A stretch of 50,624 nucleotides of DNA from an uncultured Mycoplasmatota bacterium. GTDB lineage: Bacteria; Bacillota_I; Bacilli_A; RF39; UBA660. The stretch lies in assembly GCA_946498975.1 (NCBI GenBank), contig CAMMQC010000007.1, positions 1-50,624 of the forward strand, read 5' to 3'. Position 1 is the first letter of the stretch. Every line of letters starts with the position of its first letter. The notes below the pieces were generated by a model. That model was given only the letters and a program-made list of their open reading frames with translations, did no database searches and was not told where the DNA came from. Of the stretch, positions 8,437-16,966 are shown one piece after another. Position numbers and translations under genes: made by a program.

Positions 8437-9222
8437 ATGAAGGTAAAAAAGAAAGTTGTACTTATTTTTGGAATTATTGTTATTTTTGTAGTAGCTTGTT
8501 TACTTTTGCTTTATCAGAATTTTAGTAATAGAAGTGATTTTAAAGTGATAGATGAAACTGCTAAGATAAATGAGGCTAAGAAGACGGACTATGATGTTGT
8601 AGGTTGGCTTAGAGTAGAAGGAACTAATATAGATTTGCCTTTGATAGCTAGAAATAATACTGCAGATGTGTCGGTAAGTGATTTTCAGTTTGCTTGGACT
8701 AATTCTTTTCCTGATGAAAAAAGTAATCACTTTACCTATATTTCTCATAATATTAGAAATGTTTCTAAAAATCCGATAGTCGGTGATGATACAATGACTT
8801 ATTTTGAACAGCTTATGTCATTTATCTATCCTGATTTTATTAAAGAAAATCAATTTATTGAATTTACTGATCCTAATGGAGAAACTTCTATTTATAAAAT
8901 TTATGCAGTTGCTTTACTTGAGGATTCGCAGGAGAACTCATATTATGATACTTATACTGATGAAGAACTTCGAGATTATATTAAGCAAGCGAAAGATGAG
9001 AGTATGTATACTATGAATGTTGATGTTAGCTCTGATGATATGTTACTTACTTTATATACTTGTACTAGGTTTTATGGTGGAGGAGATACATATTCATTTA
9101 GAGTAGATGCTAGAGAATTACGGGAGGGTGAAAATATGAAGTATTCTACGGTTGAAGTTAATGATAATTACAAAGTAATTGAAGAGAGAATGAAAGAAGG
9201 TGAAAATAATGAAGAAGCTTAA
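8437..9222 (+). CDS. Class B sortase
   Basis: This 261-residue protein has an N-terminal membrane helix (about 7-27) and a sortase domain with the catalytic set: H104 in YISHN, C209 in LYTCTR, and R222 in the closing FRVDAR strand. Spacing and the long insertion between His and Cys fit class B, whose members attach special substrates to the wall or polymerise pilins. It lies between the Ig/DUF6273 protein and the large Cys-rich protein; neither shows an obvious sorting signal. It overlaps the next gene by 14 bases, suggesting coupled translation. Confidence 0.88.
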   Translation: MKVKKKVVLIFGIIVIFVVACLLLLYQNFSNRSDFKVIDETAKINEAKKTDYDVVGWLRVEGTNIDLPLIARNNTADVSVSDFQFAWTNSFPDEKSNHFTYISHNIRNVSKNPIVGDDTMTYFEQLMSFIYPDFIKENQFIEFTDPNGETSIYKIYAVALLEDSQENSYYDTYTDEELRDYIKQAKDESMYTMNVDVSSDDMLLTLYTCTRFYGGGDTYSFRVDARELREGENMKYSTVEVNDNYKVIEERMKEGENNEEA

Positions 9223-12010
9223 ATTATTAATAGTACCATTAGTTTTTCTATCTGCCTTTTTTGGTGTTTGGTTATCTAATCTTGATAATGTTGATGCTGC
9301 AAATAATGAAACTTGTCAGGCTACATGGCTTAGAGATAACATTGTTCTAAATATAAATCTTGAATATGATGGTAATACGGCAATACTTACTAATAATTCT
9401 GGGGTTAATTTAGATTATAGGTTTGTTCCAGATGGTATTGAAGAAAATTCTACTTTAAGTAGATTTAATGCTGGTGATACTATAAGATTAACTGTTGAAA
9501 ATGGTGGGGCAATATATTTCTATCTTGTTGATGCTATTGATGATTCTTGTATAGCGGAAGCCGGTACAGAAATAGGTATCATACAAGTTAATACTGAAGG
9601 ACTTATGGATAATCCACTTTATTATGATTCTATTTGTACTAATTATCGTAATAAATGGGGAAATAATCAAGTAATGCAAAATGCTGTTCCATATTGTTAT
9701 CAAACTCAGACTTATAGTTCTTATTCAAGAGAAGAAGTCCAAGGTTGGATTGATACAGCAGAGTCTTTATATGAAAGTATGAATTCTGGTAGTGATACTG
9801 ATATTACTATAGATAGTTCGTATAAAGAAGTTACTGATGTTAAAAATACTGAAAAACTTGTTTGTGATGCATTTAGTACAAATAATTATGAAACTATGCA
9901 TAAGTATTATCATATAGGTACTGAAGATGATGGTGCTGGGTGTAAAGTTACTTGTAAAGAAGAAATAGAGGTTAACTTTAGTGATCCTGTGGCAACTCAA
10001 GCTGGTTTGTGTTTTCAATATTTAATTGAAATTAAATCTAAAGTAACTTGTGATGGTAGTTATAGTGCTCCTGTTCCAACAAGAAAACAAGTATGTTATC
10101 CAGCTCCTTATTGTGCTTCTGGTAGTTGGTCTGGTGATGTAGGTGGCCCAAATGAAGATTTTGATAGTTGTATATCAGAATGTGATGGTGGTGAGTATTC
10201 TCAGAAATGTATTGATAGTTGTTATAATAAAGTTTATGTAAATGCTAAGACAACAAAAACTTCTAATGATAAAGAATTTACGCAAGAGGATGTTATTTCC
10301 TTGTCACCATTTTATAATCCTAATGATAGTTTTTATAAAGCTACAAGACTAGCTAATAGTTGTCCTGGTACTAGTAATGCTCAAGCATTATATGAGTATA
10401 TGCAAAAGAATCCTAGTGGACATTATAGTGCAGGAAAATGGATTTCAGATTATGGTACAGGTAGTACTAGTATTTGTGCTTTAGGTCCTTATTATTTTAG
10501 TAGTCTTGGACAGACACAACGAACAATAAATTTATATAATGGTAATCTTTCATATAGTAATAGTAATGGAAGATATTATCCTGATGGTAATGGTATTTTA
10601 AGACAAAATTATGGTAGTACTTATTGTGATGATGCTTGTTATTGGTCTGGTACTTGTGGTTCAAATACTGTTTTAACAGAAACACTTGCTCAAGAGCAAT
10701 ATGAAAAAGAAGTAGAAGAATATATAGCTAAAAAACAAGCTTGTGAACAAAAAGCTGCTGCTTGTACTAATGAGACTACAAGTTATGAGATTGTTGTTAA
10801 TAATGTTGATAATGATAATAATACTGATGATGATCAAGAGACATTCTCTTCTTCACAAAAATTAAATGGTACTACTGTTACTGGTGATTTTCCTAGTATG
10901 GTTACGCTTACAGATGGTTCATGTGAGGATGGAGAAAATGATCCTTGGCATTATCATAATATAATTACATTCCCTGGTACATGGATTAATAATAAGACAG
11001 GTTTACCTGTTCATTCAATGGATCCAGATCATGAAGACTTCTATACTTACGTTGGTAATGAATTTTGTACTAAGTTAAATTCAGTTCCAGTTAATACAGC
11101 ATGGTATGATTGGAAAGTTAACCAAAATGGTGATCCTAATGCTCTTACAGATAGTCAAAAGCAAGAAATAGAAGATGCAACTGAGATGAATATTAATGGC
11201 CATATTGATAATTATGGTTACTTTGGTTGGAATTTTGATGTTAGTTGTTTCTATGCTTTAGATAATCCCTCACCATGTAATCCTGATGATCCAGGTTGCA
11301 CTCCAGGTGGTGAGGAAGTAAATCCTGGATGCTCTCCAACTGATTCTAACTGGCCAGATTGTGATCCTGATCCTGGTGACGTAGAAGAAACTCCAATAAA
11401 TTATTATGATTATAGAACTATTTCTCTTGACAATTTATTCCCAGATAGAGTTACACCTACTAGTTCTTCTGATACTAGTAAAGATGTAGTAGCATCTAAC
11501 TTGATAAATGAAGTTGAGAGTTTAAAAAATAATGATTTTGTCCAAGTCGCTGATACTAATAGTAGAGCGATAGGATTTAACTGGACTTGTGCAGCGACTA
11601 ATTTAGAGAATCCGGATTATTTAGTTCAACCTGTAACTTTAATAAATCAAATTCAAGCTCTGGGAGATACTATTTATGAAGGGGATAGATATCTTGATTA
11701 TCATATTGTTCTTACTCCTGAAACAATGAATAAAATTAGAAAATACAATTCTAATTATGATAGTTATGCTGAACCTACTGCTGATGATACTGATGAAGTA
11801 TTAGTAGCAGGTAATGATAAAACATCAGGAATTACTGTTTACAAGAGTTATTTACTTCATAAGGTTCTTAATAGTAATGAATTATTAGAGAGTGGATTAA
11901 TTGGATGTAATAATGAAGATGATGGTGCTTGTGTTAATGTTGTTGATACTACAACTAGTTGTTATAACGAATATATGGCACAATCTGCTATCTTGAAAGG
12001 AGCTGAATAA
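9209..12010 (+). CDS. Large secreted cysteine-rich protein of the pilus/secretion locus
   Basis: This protein of 933 residues has a clear signal peptide (MKKLKLLIVPLVFLSAFFGV, cleavage probably after the VDAA near 30). The mature part has many cysteines, long polar Asn/Ser/Thr/Tyr stretches, a short helical region near 500-520, and a Pro/Asp/Cys linker (CNPDDPGC and similar) near 690-720. No C-terminal hydrophobic anchor or LPXTG-like motif is visible. I start at ATG 9209, about 8 bases after AGAAGG, not the GTG at 9200. Length, export and position suggest an adhesin or tip protein. I do not recognise a family. Confidence 0.6.
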   Translation: MKKLKLLIVPLVFLSAFFGVWLSNLDNVDAANNETCQATWLRDNIVLNINLEYDGNTAILTNNSGVNLDYRFVPDGIEENSTLSRFNAGDTIRLTVENGGAIYFYLVDAIDDSCIAEAGTEIGIIQVNTEGLMDNPLYYDSICTNYRNKWGNNQVMQNAVPYCYQTQTYSSYSREEVQGWIDTAESLYESMNSGSDTDITIDSSYKEVTDVKNTEKLVCDAFSTNNYETMHKYYHIGTEDDGAGCKVTCKEEIEVNFSDPVATQAGLCFQYLIEIKSKVTCDGSYSAPVPTRKQVCYPAPYCASGSWSGDVGGPNEDFDSCISECDGGEYSQKCIDSCYNKVYVNAKTTKTSNDKEFTQEDVISLSPFYNPNDSFYKATRLANSCPGTSNAQALYEYMQKNPSGHYSAGKWISDYGTGSTSICALGPYYFSSLGQTQRTINLYNGNLSYSNSNGRYYPDGNGILRQNYGSTYCDDACYWSGTCGSNTVLTETLAQEQYEKEVEEYIAKKQACEQKAAACTNETTSYEIVVNNVDNDNNTDDDQETFSSSQKLNGTTVTGDFPSMVTLTDGSCEDGENDPWHYHNIITFPGTWINNKTGLPVHSMDPDHEDFYTYVGNEFCTKLNSVPVNTAWYDWKVNQNGDPNALTDSQKQEIEDATEMNINGHIDNYGYFGWNFDVSCFYALDNPSPCNPDDPGCTPGGEEVNPGCSPTDSNWPDCDPDPGDVEETPINYYDYRTISLDNLFPDRVTPTSSSDTSKDVVASNLINEVESLKNNDFVQVADTNSRAIGFNWTCAATNLENPDYLVQPVTLINQIQALGDTIYEGDRYLDYHIVLTPETMNKIRKYNSNYDSYAEPTADDTDEVLVAGNDKTSGITVYKSYLLHKVLNSNELLESGLIGCNNEDDGACVNVVDTTTSCYNEYMAQSAILKGAE

Positions 12011-12011
12011 T

Positions 12012-12470
12012 ATGAACAAAGCGATGTTAGTTCTTGGTATTATCCTTTTAGCTGTTATTACTTTTGGAGTTGTTAATATTCTTCAAAATTATCAGACTGG
12101 TAATGAATTAGACTATTATTTATTAAGAGAAACAGCAGAAGCGGCAATGACTGATGCAGTTGATGTTGGTTATTACCGCTTAAGCGGTTTGCTTAGAATT
12201 GATAAAGAAAAGTTTGTTGAAAGTTTTATTAGACGTTTTGCTCAAAATGTATCTAATAGTAGAACTTATGATATTGGTTTTTATGATATAAATGAAACAC
12301 CACCTAAAGTTAGTATTTTTGTTAAGTCAGATACTGCTGCTAGTATTAATGGTGAATCTGTTGAACTTACTAATAGGATAAATGTAATATTGGAATCTAG
12401 ATATTATGAGAATAAGTACGTAACGGATATGACTAGAGCAGGCAAACTTGATTATAGTGATGTTGATTAA
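12012..12470 (+). CDS. TadE-like minor pilin candidate
   Basis: This 152-residue protein has a short N-terminus, one membrane helix (about 5-25) and a polar outer domain. The layout is like TadE/TadF pseudopilins of Tad systems: a hydrophobic segment, then a conserved acidic helix (ELDYYLLRETAEAAMTDAV). The start overlaps the end of the upstream gene region, with AAGGAG inside the last codons of the Cys-rich gene. The next gene, 20 bases downstream, is CpaB-like, which supports a pilus role. The family assignment rests on layout and context rather than strong motifs. Confidence 0.55.
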   Translation: MNKAMLVLGIILLAVITFGVVNILQNYQTGNELDYYLLRETAEAAMTDAVDVGYYRLSGLLRIDKEKFVESFIRRFAQNVSNSRTYDIGFYDINETPPKVSIFVKSDTAASINGESVELTNRINVILESRYYENKYVTDMTRAGKLDYSDVD

Positions 12471-12490
12471 TAAGAATAAGGAGGGATTTT

Positions 12491-13315
12491 ATGAATAATT
12501 TATTTGTTGGAATTAAGAAATTTTTAACTAATAAAAACACTGTTACTGTCGTTGGTGTAATAATTGCTATTATAGTACTCTATGTTGGTTATAATATGCG
12601 TATTAATCAAGCGATTACACCTGTTACAGTGCCTTATGCACTTGAGGAAATTAATCCTCGAACTCAGATTACAGAAGATATGATTGGTACTATGGAAATT
12701 CCTAATTCTATGGTTAATGATAATATTATTACTAATAGTGCTGATATTATTGATATGTATTCTAATGGTGATAGTGTTATTCCTGAAGGTAGTTTGTTTT
12801 ATAGAAGAAGTGTTGTATCTCGTGAACAATTACCTGATAGTATAATTTTAGATTATCCTAAAGGATATGTCTTATATAACTTAGATGTTGATATGGCTAG
12901 TACTTATAGTAATTCTATTTATCCTGGTAATTATATTGATATTTATTTAAAAGTTCAAAATGCAGAAAATGCTGAGGGTACTATTGTTACTGATGATAGA
13001 ATTATGGTTGGTAAATTATTATCTAATGTTAAAGTTCTTGCTGTATTTGATAGTAGTGGTAATAATGTTTTTGCAAATTTAGAAGAAAAGACTGTTCCAT
13101 CTCAGATTATATTTGCTATTCCAGAAGAGTATCATATATTGCTTCGTAAGGCTAGTTTCTTAAGGGCATATGAATCTGAGATTATACCTGTTCCTACAGC
13201 TGAGTCATTAGAAGATGAGCCTGGAGATGTAACTTTATCTAGTGAAGATTTAAGAAACTTTATTAATAATGTAACTGCAATGACTGAAGAAGATTTAGCT
13301 TATACACAACAATAA
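12491..13315 (+). CDS. cpaB: CpaB/RcpC-like SAF-domain pilus assembly protein
   Basis: This 274-residue protein has an N-terminal membrane helix (about 17-36) followed by a SAF domain (VPYALEEINPRTQITEDMIG; later MYSNGDSVIPEGSLFYRRSV) and a second beta domain with the CpaB-type run through PGNYIDIYLKV. CpaB proteins sit on the outer face of the membrane and support Tad pilus assembly; in Gram-negative bacteria they contact the secretin, which is absent here. AAGGAGGG precedes the start, and the CpaF ATPase gene follows 16 bases later. Confidence 0.8.
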   Translation: MNNLFVGIKKFLTNKNTVTVVGVIIAIIVLYVGYNMRINQAITPVTVPYALEEINPRTQITEDMIGTMEIPNSMVNDNIITNSADIIDMYSNGDSVIPEGSLFYRRSVVSREQLPDSIILDYPKGYVLYNLDVDMASTYSNSIYPGNYIDIYLKVQNAENAEGTIVTDDRIMVGKLLSNVKVLAVFDSSGNNVFANLEEKTVPSQIIFAIPEEYHILLRKASFLRAYESEIIPVPTAESLEDEPGDVTLSSEDLRNFINNVTAMTEEDLAYTQQ

Positions 13316-13331
13316 AGGAGTGATTTAGGAT

Positions 13332-14537
13332 ATGAACGATTCCATATTTGATAAGTTGGATTTTGGATTTTTTGAGCCTTTAATTAAAGATGATGATATT
13401 ACAGATATTTCATATTGTAATCATGGACAAATATGGGTTCGTTCTTTAACTCAAGGTTCTAAGAGAGTTGAAATTGAAGGCATTAATGATACTTTTGTAG
13501 AAAAATTAGCATTTCAGTGTTCTAATGTTATGGGAACTACCTTTAATAATGCTAAACCTTTTCTTGATGCTGAGTCTACGGAACTTCGTCTTAATTTTGT
13601 TCATGATTCTATTGCAACTAATGGAATAGCAGTTGTTATTCGTAAGACACCTGCTAAGATTAGATTATCTAGAGAGAAATTACTTAGTGAGGATTATTTT
13701 ACTGCTAATATACATGATATTTTATTAAAATGTGTTGAAGGGCATTGTAATATTATGGTAAGTGGTGAGACTGGTTCTGGTAAGACGGAGTTTGTTAAAT
13801 ATTTAGCTAGTCATACTAAAGAGAATGAAAAAATTATTACAATCGAAGATACTTTGGAACTTCATTTAGATAAGATATTTCCTCATCGTGATATAGTTGC
13901 TATGAAAACTAATAATGTAGCTAGTTATTCCGAGGTCCTTGTTACTTGTATGAGACAAAACCCTAAGTGGATTTTGTTATCAGAGGTTCGTAGTGCTGAA
14001 GCGGTTACAGCTGTTCGTAACTCTATATCATCAGGACATAATATTTTATCTACAATTCATGCTGATAAAGCTAGTGCTATTCCTTATCGTATGTATTCAC
14101 TTTTGGAAAGTGATATAGATGTAGATCAGTTTTTAACTACGATATATAGATATATTCAATTAGGTGTTCATATTAAAGCATACTATAGTAAAGAATATGG
14201 TAAATTTCATCGTGAAGTTGATGAAGTAGTAGAATTTTATGTTGATGAGAATAATAAGCCGCAGTCTCATATCCTTTACCAAAAAACATTTGGTAAAGCA
14301 CCAGTTCAAAATATGCCTACTGAGCATTTAAAAGAGTATCTTGAAAATCAAAATATCTTTATTGATAATTTATTTGCACAAGGTGATTCAATGAATAACG
14401 TTGATAACGAAGTCAACAATGTAGTTACTTTTGGTCAACAACCTGTCAATGTAGTGGAATCTCCTAACTTTAATAATATTAATCAGATTAATAATCTTAC
14501 TCAAGTACCATTTTCTAATGATACTGAGATAGTTTAA
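13332..14537 (+). CDS. cpaF: CpaF/TadA-type pilus assembly ATPase (VirB11/GspE superfamily)
   Basis: This 401-residue cytosolic ATPase has Walker A SGETGSGKTE (residues 144-153), the acid motif ITIEDTLELHL, Walker B WILLSEVRSAEA (213-224) and the STIHADKA histidine box (240-247). CpaF/TadA ATPases power extension, and often retraction, of Tad/Flp pili, working with TadB and TadC, which are the next two genes. VirB11 of type IV secretion systems belongs to the same superfamily, so it could also serve the secretion half of this locus. The last 60 residues are an Asn/Val-rich tail not typical of the family. Confidence 0.92.
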   Translation: MNDSIFDKLDFGFFEPLIKDDDITDISYCNHGQIWVRSLTQGSKRVEIEGINDTFVEKLAFQCSNVMGTTFNNAKPFLDAESTELRLNFVHDSIATNGIAVVIRKTPAKIRLSREKLLSEDYFTANIHDILLKCVEGHCNIMVSGETGSGKTEFVKYLASHTKENEKIITIEDTLELHLDKIFPHRDIVAMKTNNVASYSEVLVTCMRQNPKWILLSEVRSAEAVTAVRNSISSGHNILSTIHADKASAIPYRMYSLLESDIDVDQFLTTIYRYIQLGVHIKAYYSKEYGKFHREVDEVVEFYVDENNKPQSHILYQKTFGKAPVQNMPTEHLKEYLENQNIFIDNLFAQGDSMNNVDNEVNNVVTFGQQPVNVVESPNFNNINQINNLTQVPFSNDTEIV

Positions 14538-14553
14538 AGAAAGGAGGGGTTTT

Positions 14554-15447
14554 ATGGTACTGTTTTTATTGCTAATAATTGCTATTATAATTTTATTATA
14601 TAGAAATTATAAGGGACAGAATATTTCTAAATATATTAATGAACAAATGCAAGTTATATATGATAAGTTTGCACCTTACTCTTACAAAGTAGTAAGAGAA
14701 AAGACTAAGCAGTTGGGGCAAGAATATACAGCAAGACAATATCTTATTCAAGTTTTAATTATGGGTGGTTTTGCTTTAGTTGTTACTTATTTATATTTCT
14801 ATAATATAGTAGTATCATTGATTTATGTAGTTATTACAATATCATTTGTGCCTTATTTATCTTTTTTAAGATGTAAAAGAATTTATAGTGAGTTTATATT
14901 TGAACAAGTTCAAATATATACAACTAATGTTATTATGGAATTTGCAACTACACAAAGTTTTGTTAAATCGCTTGAAGGTGTTAGAGATTCAGGAGTTTTA
15001 GAAGATCCTGTTTTAACTGATGTTAATCATATGATTGATATGTCTTATGAAGAGGGAGCAATTGATGGAGCTTTAAAGTTCTTTAGTGATAAGTATCCAT
15101 ATTATATAGTAAAAAATATGCATCAGTTATTTTTACAAATAACTAAAGAAGGTGCTAGAGATACTGGAGAAAGTTTGGAAAATATGCAACTTGATATCGA
15201 TACTCTTGTTGAAAGTGTATATAGAGATAGAATGGATAGAGCGACATTTCATAAGAAGTTTTTGCAATATGGTATTATGTTATTTCTTTTAGTTATGCTT
15301 ATTCAATATATGCTTGGAAGCGATAGTTATGTTGAGTTGATTAAGAGTATTTGGGTTAAGCTTGTACTTCACTTTATTATTATATTTAACTGTTATTTCC
15401 TTTTAAAAGGAGAAAAATATTATAATGAGAATGTGGGGGTTGAGTAA
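14554..15447 (+). CDS. tadB: TadB-like pilus platform protein (T2SSF domain)
   Basis: This 297-residue membrane protein has helices at the N-terminus (1-18), near 65-105 and near 245-290, flanking a helical cytosolic domain. This is the arrangement of TadB/GspF platform proteins, which sit in the inner membrane and couple CpaF ATP hydrolysis to pilin addition. It has an AAAGGAGGGG ribosome binding site and ends 2 bases before the TadC-like gene. Identification rests on topology and gene order, plus a T2SSF-like stretch (EFATTQSFVKSLEGV). Confidence 0.8.
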   Translation: MVLFLLLIIAIIILLYRNYKGQNISKYINEQMQVIYDKFAPYSYKVVREKTKQLGQEYTARQYLIQVLIMGGFALVVTYLYFYNIVVSLIYVVITISFVPYLSFLRCKRIYSEFIFEQVQIYTTNVIMEFATTQSFVKSLEGVRDSGVLEDPVLTDVNHMIDMSYEEGAIDGALKFFSDKYPYYIVKNMHQLFLQITKEGARDTGESLENMQLDIDTLVESVYRDRMDRATFHKKFLQYGIMLFLLVMLIQYMLGSDSYVELIKSIWVKLVLHFIIIFNCYFLLKGEKYYNENVGVE

Positions 15448-15449
15448 TT

Positions 15450-16229
15450 ATGGAAATAGTATTTGTAGCTGCAATAATTTTATTTATTTTAGTTTATAAT
15501 AAAACAATAGATAAAAATCAATTTATTAATGATAATAAAAAGTATTTTGAAATATTAAGAGAGTCTGATTATGATTTTCTAGTTTATGCTAAATATGGTG
15601 ACAGTGCTACTCCTAATGTTTTGTTTCAAAAAAGGGTTCTTTTAGCTATTGGTGTTTTCTTTATATTTATGTTTATATTTATTGATAATGTTACAGCTTT
15701 AAATGTTATACTTGCAATTTTAGTAGCTGGTCTAGTATTTAAAATGCAATATATGCAATTAAAAAAATATTATAAAGCTCACTTGCATCAAATTGATGTA
15801 ATGTTGCCATACTATTTAAAGAGTTTAGAGATATTAATACAACATTATACTGTACCTGTAGCGATTGGTAAAAGTATAAATGATGCACCTGATATTTTTA
15901 AACCCGGTCTTAGAGAAATGATTGAAAAGATTAATTCTGGTGACTCTAGTATAAATCCATATATGGATTTTGCTAATACTTATCCTGTTAGAGATTCTAT
16001 GAGAATGATGCGTCTTTTATATCGTTTAGGTCTTGGAGGACAAGAGAAGAAGCAAGAGAGACTTTTAATGTTTTCAAGAACTGTTTCTAATTTGCAAGCG
16101 AAAGCTAGAGAGACTAAATATAAAGAGCGTCTTGATCGCATGGGAAATATGACTATGATTATGCTTGTTGTAACTGGTGTTAGTGTTATGGTTGTAATAT
16201 TAGCATCAATGTTAACAATGATTGCATAA
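15450..16229 (+). CDS. tadC: TadC-like pilus platform protein (T2SSF domain)
   Basis: This 259-residue membrane protein is the second T2SSF-type platform subunit. It has a leading helix (1-16), a pair near 65-100, a cytosolic helical domain with DVMLPYYLKSLEILIQHY, and a C-terminal helix (MTMIMLVVTGVSVMVVILASM). TadB and TadC normally work as a pair. The start follows GGGGG within the end of tadB, so translation is coupled. The next gene encodes the small pilin and has its own promoter. Confidence 0.8.
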   Translation: MEIVFVAAIILFILVYNKTIDKNQFINDNKKYFEILRESDYDFLVYAKYGDSATPNVLFQKRVLLAIGVFFIFMFIFIDNVTALNVILAILVAGLVFKMQYMQLKKYYKAHLHQIDVMLPYYLKSLEILIQHYTVPVAIGKSINDAPDIFKPGLREMIEKINSGDSSINPYMDFANTYPVRDSMRMMRLLYRLGLGGQEKKQERLLMFSRTVSNLQAKARETKYKERLDRMGNMTMIMLVVTGVSVMVVILASMLTMIA

Positions 16230-16236
16230 AAAAATA

Positions 16237-16265
16237 GTTACAAAATCATAATTATTTGTTATAAT
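16237..16265 (+). promoter_or_regulatory. Promoter in front of the small pilin gene
   Basis: GTTACA (16237-16242), a 17-base spacer and the extended -10 TGTTATAAT (16257-16265) lie about 35 bases before the pilin ATG. A separate promoter for the smallest gene of the locus fits the need for many copies of a pilin. Confidence 0.65.
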
Positions 16266-16299
16266 TGTATTTGTAAGATATGAAAGGAGAGATGTTTTA

Positions 16300-16461
16300 A
16301 TGAAGGAAGCAACTGGGGAGTTAAACATGACTGTAGTAACTATTGTTCTAATTGGTGTTATTACTGCATTTTTTGCAATATTTTGGCCTAATGTTATTCA
16401 ACCAGCGATTGAAAATTCTTGGAATGATAATGTTAATTCTCAAGTTAATACAGTAAAATAA
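16300..16461 (+). CDS. Small Flp-like pilin (53 residues)
   Basis: This gene encodes a 53-residue protein: a short N-terminus MKEATGELN, one long hydrophobic helix (about residues 10-29) and a polar tail WPNVIQPAIENSW ending in NTVK. Size, layout and position between tadC and a TadE-like gene match Flp major pilins. G6 could be the last residue of a leader, but the Glu falls at +1 rather than the usual +5, and no prepilin peptidase gene is in the window. AAAGGAGA lies about 9 bases before the ATG, and a separate promoter precedes it. Confidence 0.75.
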   Translation: MKEATGELNMTVVTIVLIGVITAFFAIFWPNVIQPAIENSWNDNVNSQVNTVK

Positions 16462-16497
16462 TAATTAGATAAGAAATATGTTAGGATGTGATTAATA

Positions 16498-16944
16498 ATG
16501 AGAGATGCAATAGGACAAGTTTTTACTTTACAAATTATATTGGCTTTTGTTCTTTTAATTAATGGTTATATGGCTTATTCTGTTAATTATACTAGAGCAT
16601 TTCGAGTTAAGAATCAAATCATTAATATTATTGAACAATATGAAGGTCCTTATAATGATGAAGCACTTGAGAAAATAAATAGTTATATTAATCAAATAAC
16701 TTATAGTGTTAATAACCAACAATTAATTGATTTTCAAAATGATAATCCTGATGCTGAGTGTCCTAATTATAATGGATGGTGTTATGTTCCTCATGAAGTA
16801 ACTACTAATGATGGTGACGGTGAAAGACAAGGAACTTATTATACAGTTGTTACATTTGTTAATATTGATATTCCTGTAATTAATAATATATTGGGATTAG
16901 GGAATTTTTTAAGAGTTGTGGGTGAAACTAGGACAATCTATTAA
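16498..16944 (+). CDS. Pilin-like protein with N-terminal helix (TadE/F-like)
   Basis: This 148-residue protein begins MRDAIGQVFTLQ followed by one hydrophobic helix (to about 30), like a pseudopilin with a possible leader ending at G6. The outer domain has a helical stretch (AFRVKNQIINIIEQY) and two cysteines (DAECPNYNGWCY). It is probably a minor pilin that primes or caps the fibre. The ribosome binding site AGGATGTG is weak. It follows the small pilin by 36 bases with no terminator between, so the two probably share a transcript. Confidence 0.6.
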   Translation: MRDAIGQVFTLQIILAFVLLINGYMAYSVNYTRAFRVKNQIINIIEQYEGPYNDEALEKINSYINQITYSVNNQQLIDFQNDNPDAECPNYNGWCYVPHEVTTNDGDGERQGTYYTVVTFVNIDIPVINNILGLGNFLRVVGETRTIY

Positions 16945-16966
16945 TAGGAAAAAGGAGGGAATAGAA

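Noticed and set aside
8804-9016. 70-codon frame inside the sortase gene
   Set aside because: It is an out-of-frame shadow of the sortase coding sequence with Ile/Leu-rich composition.
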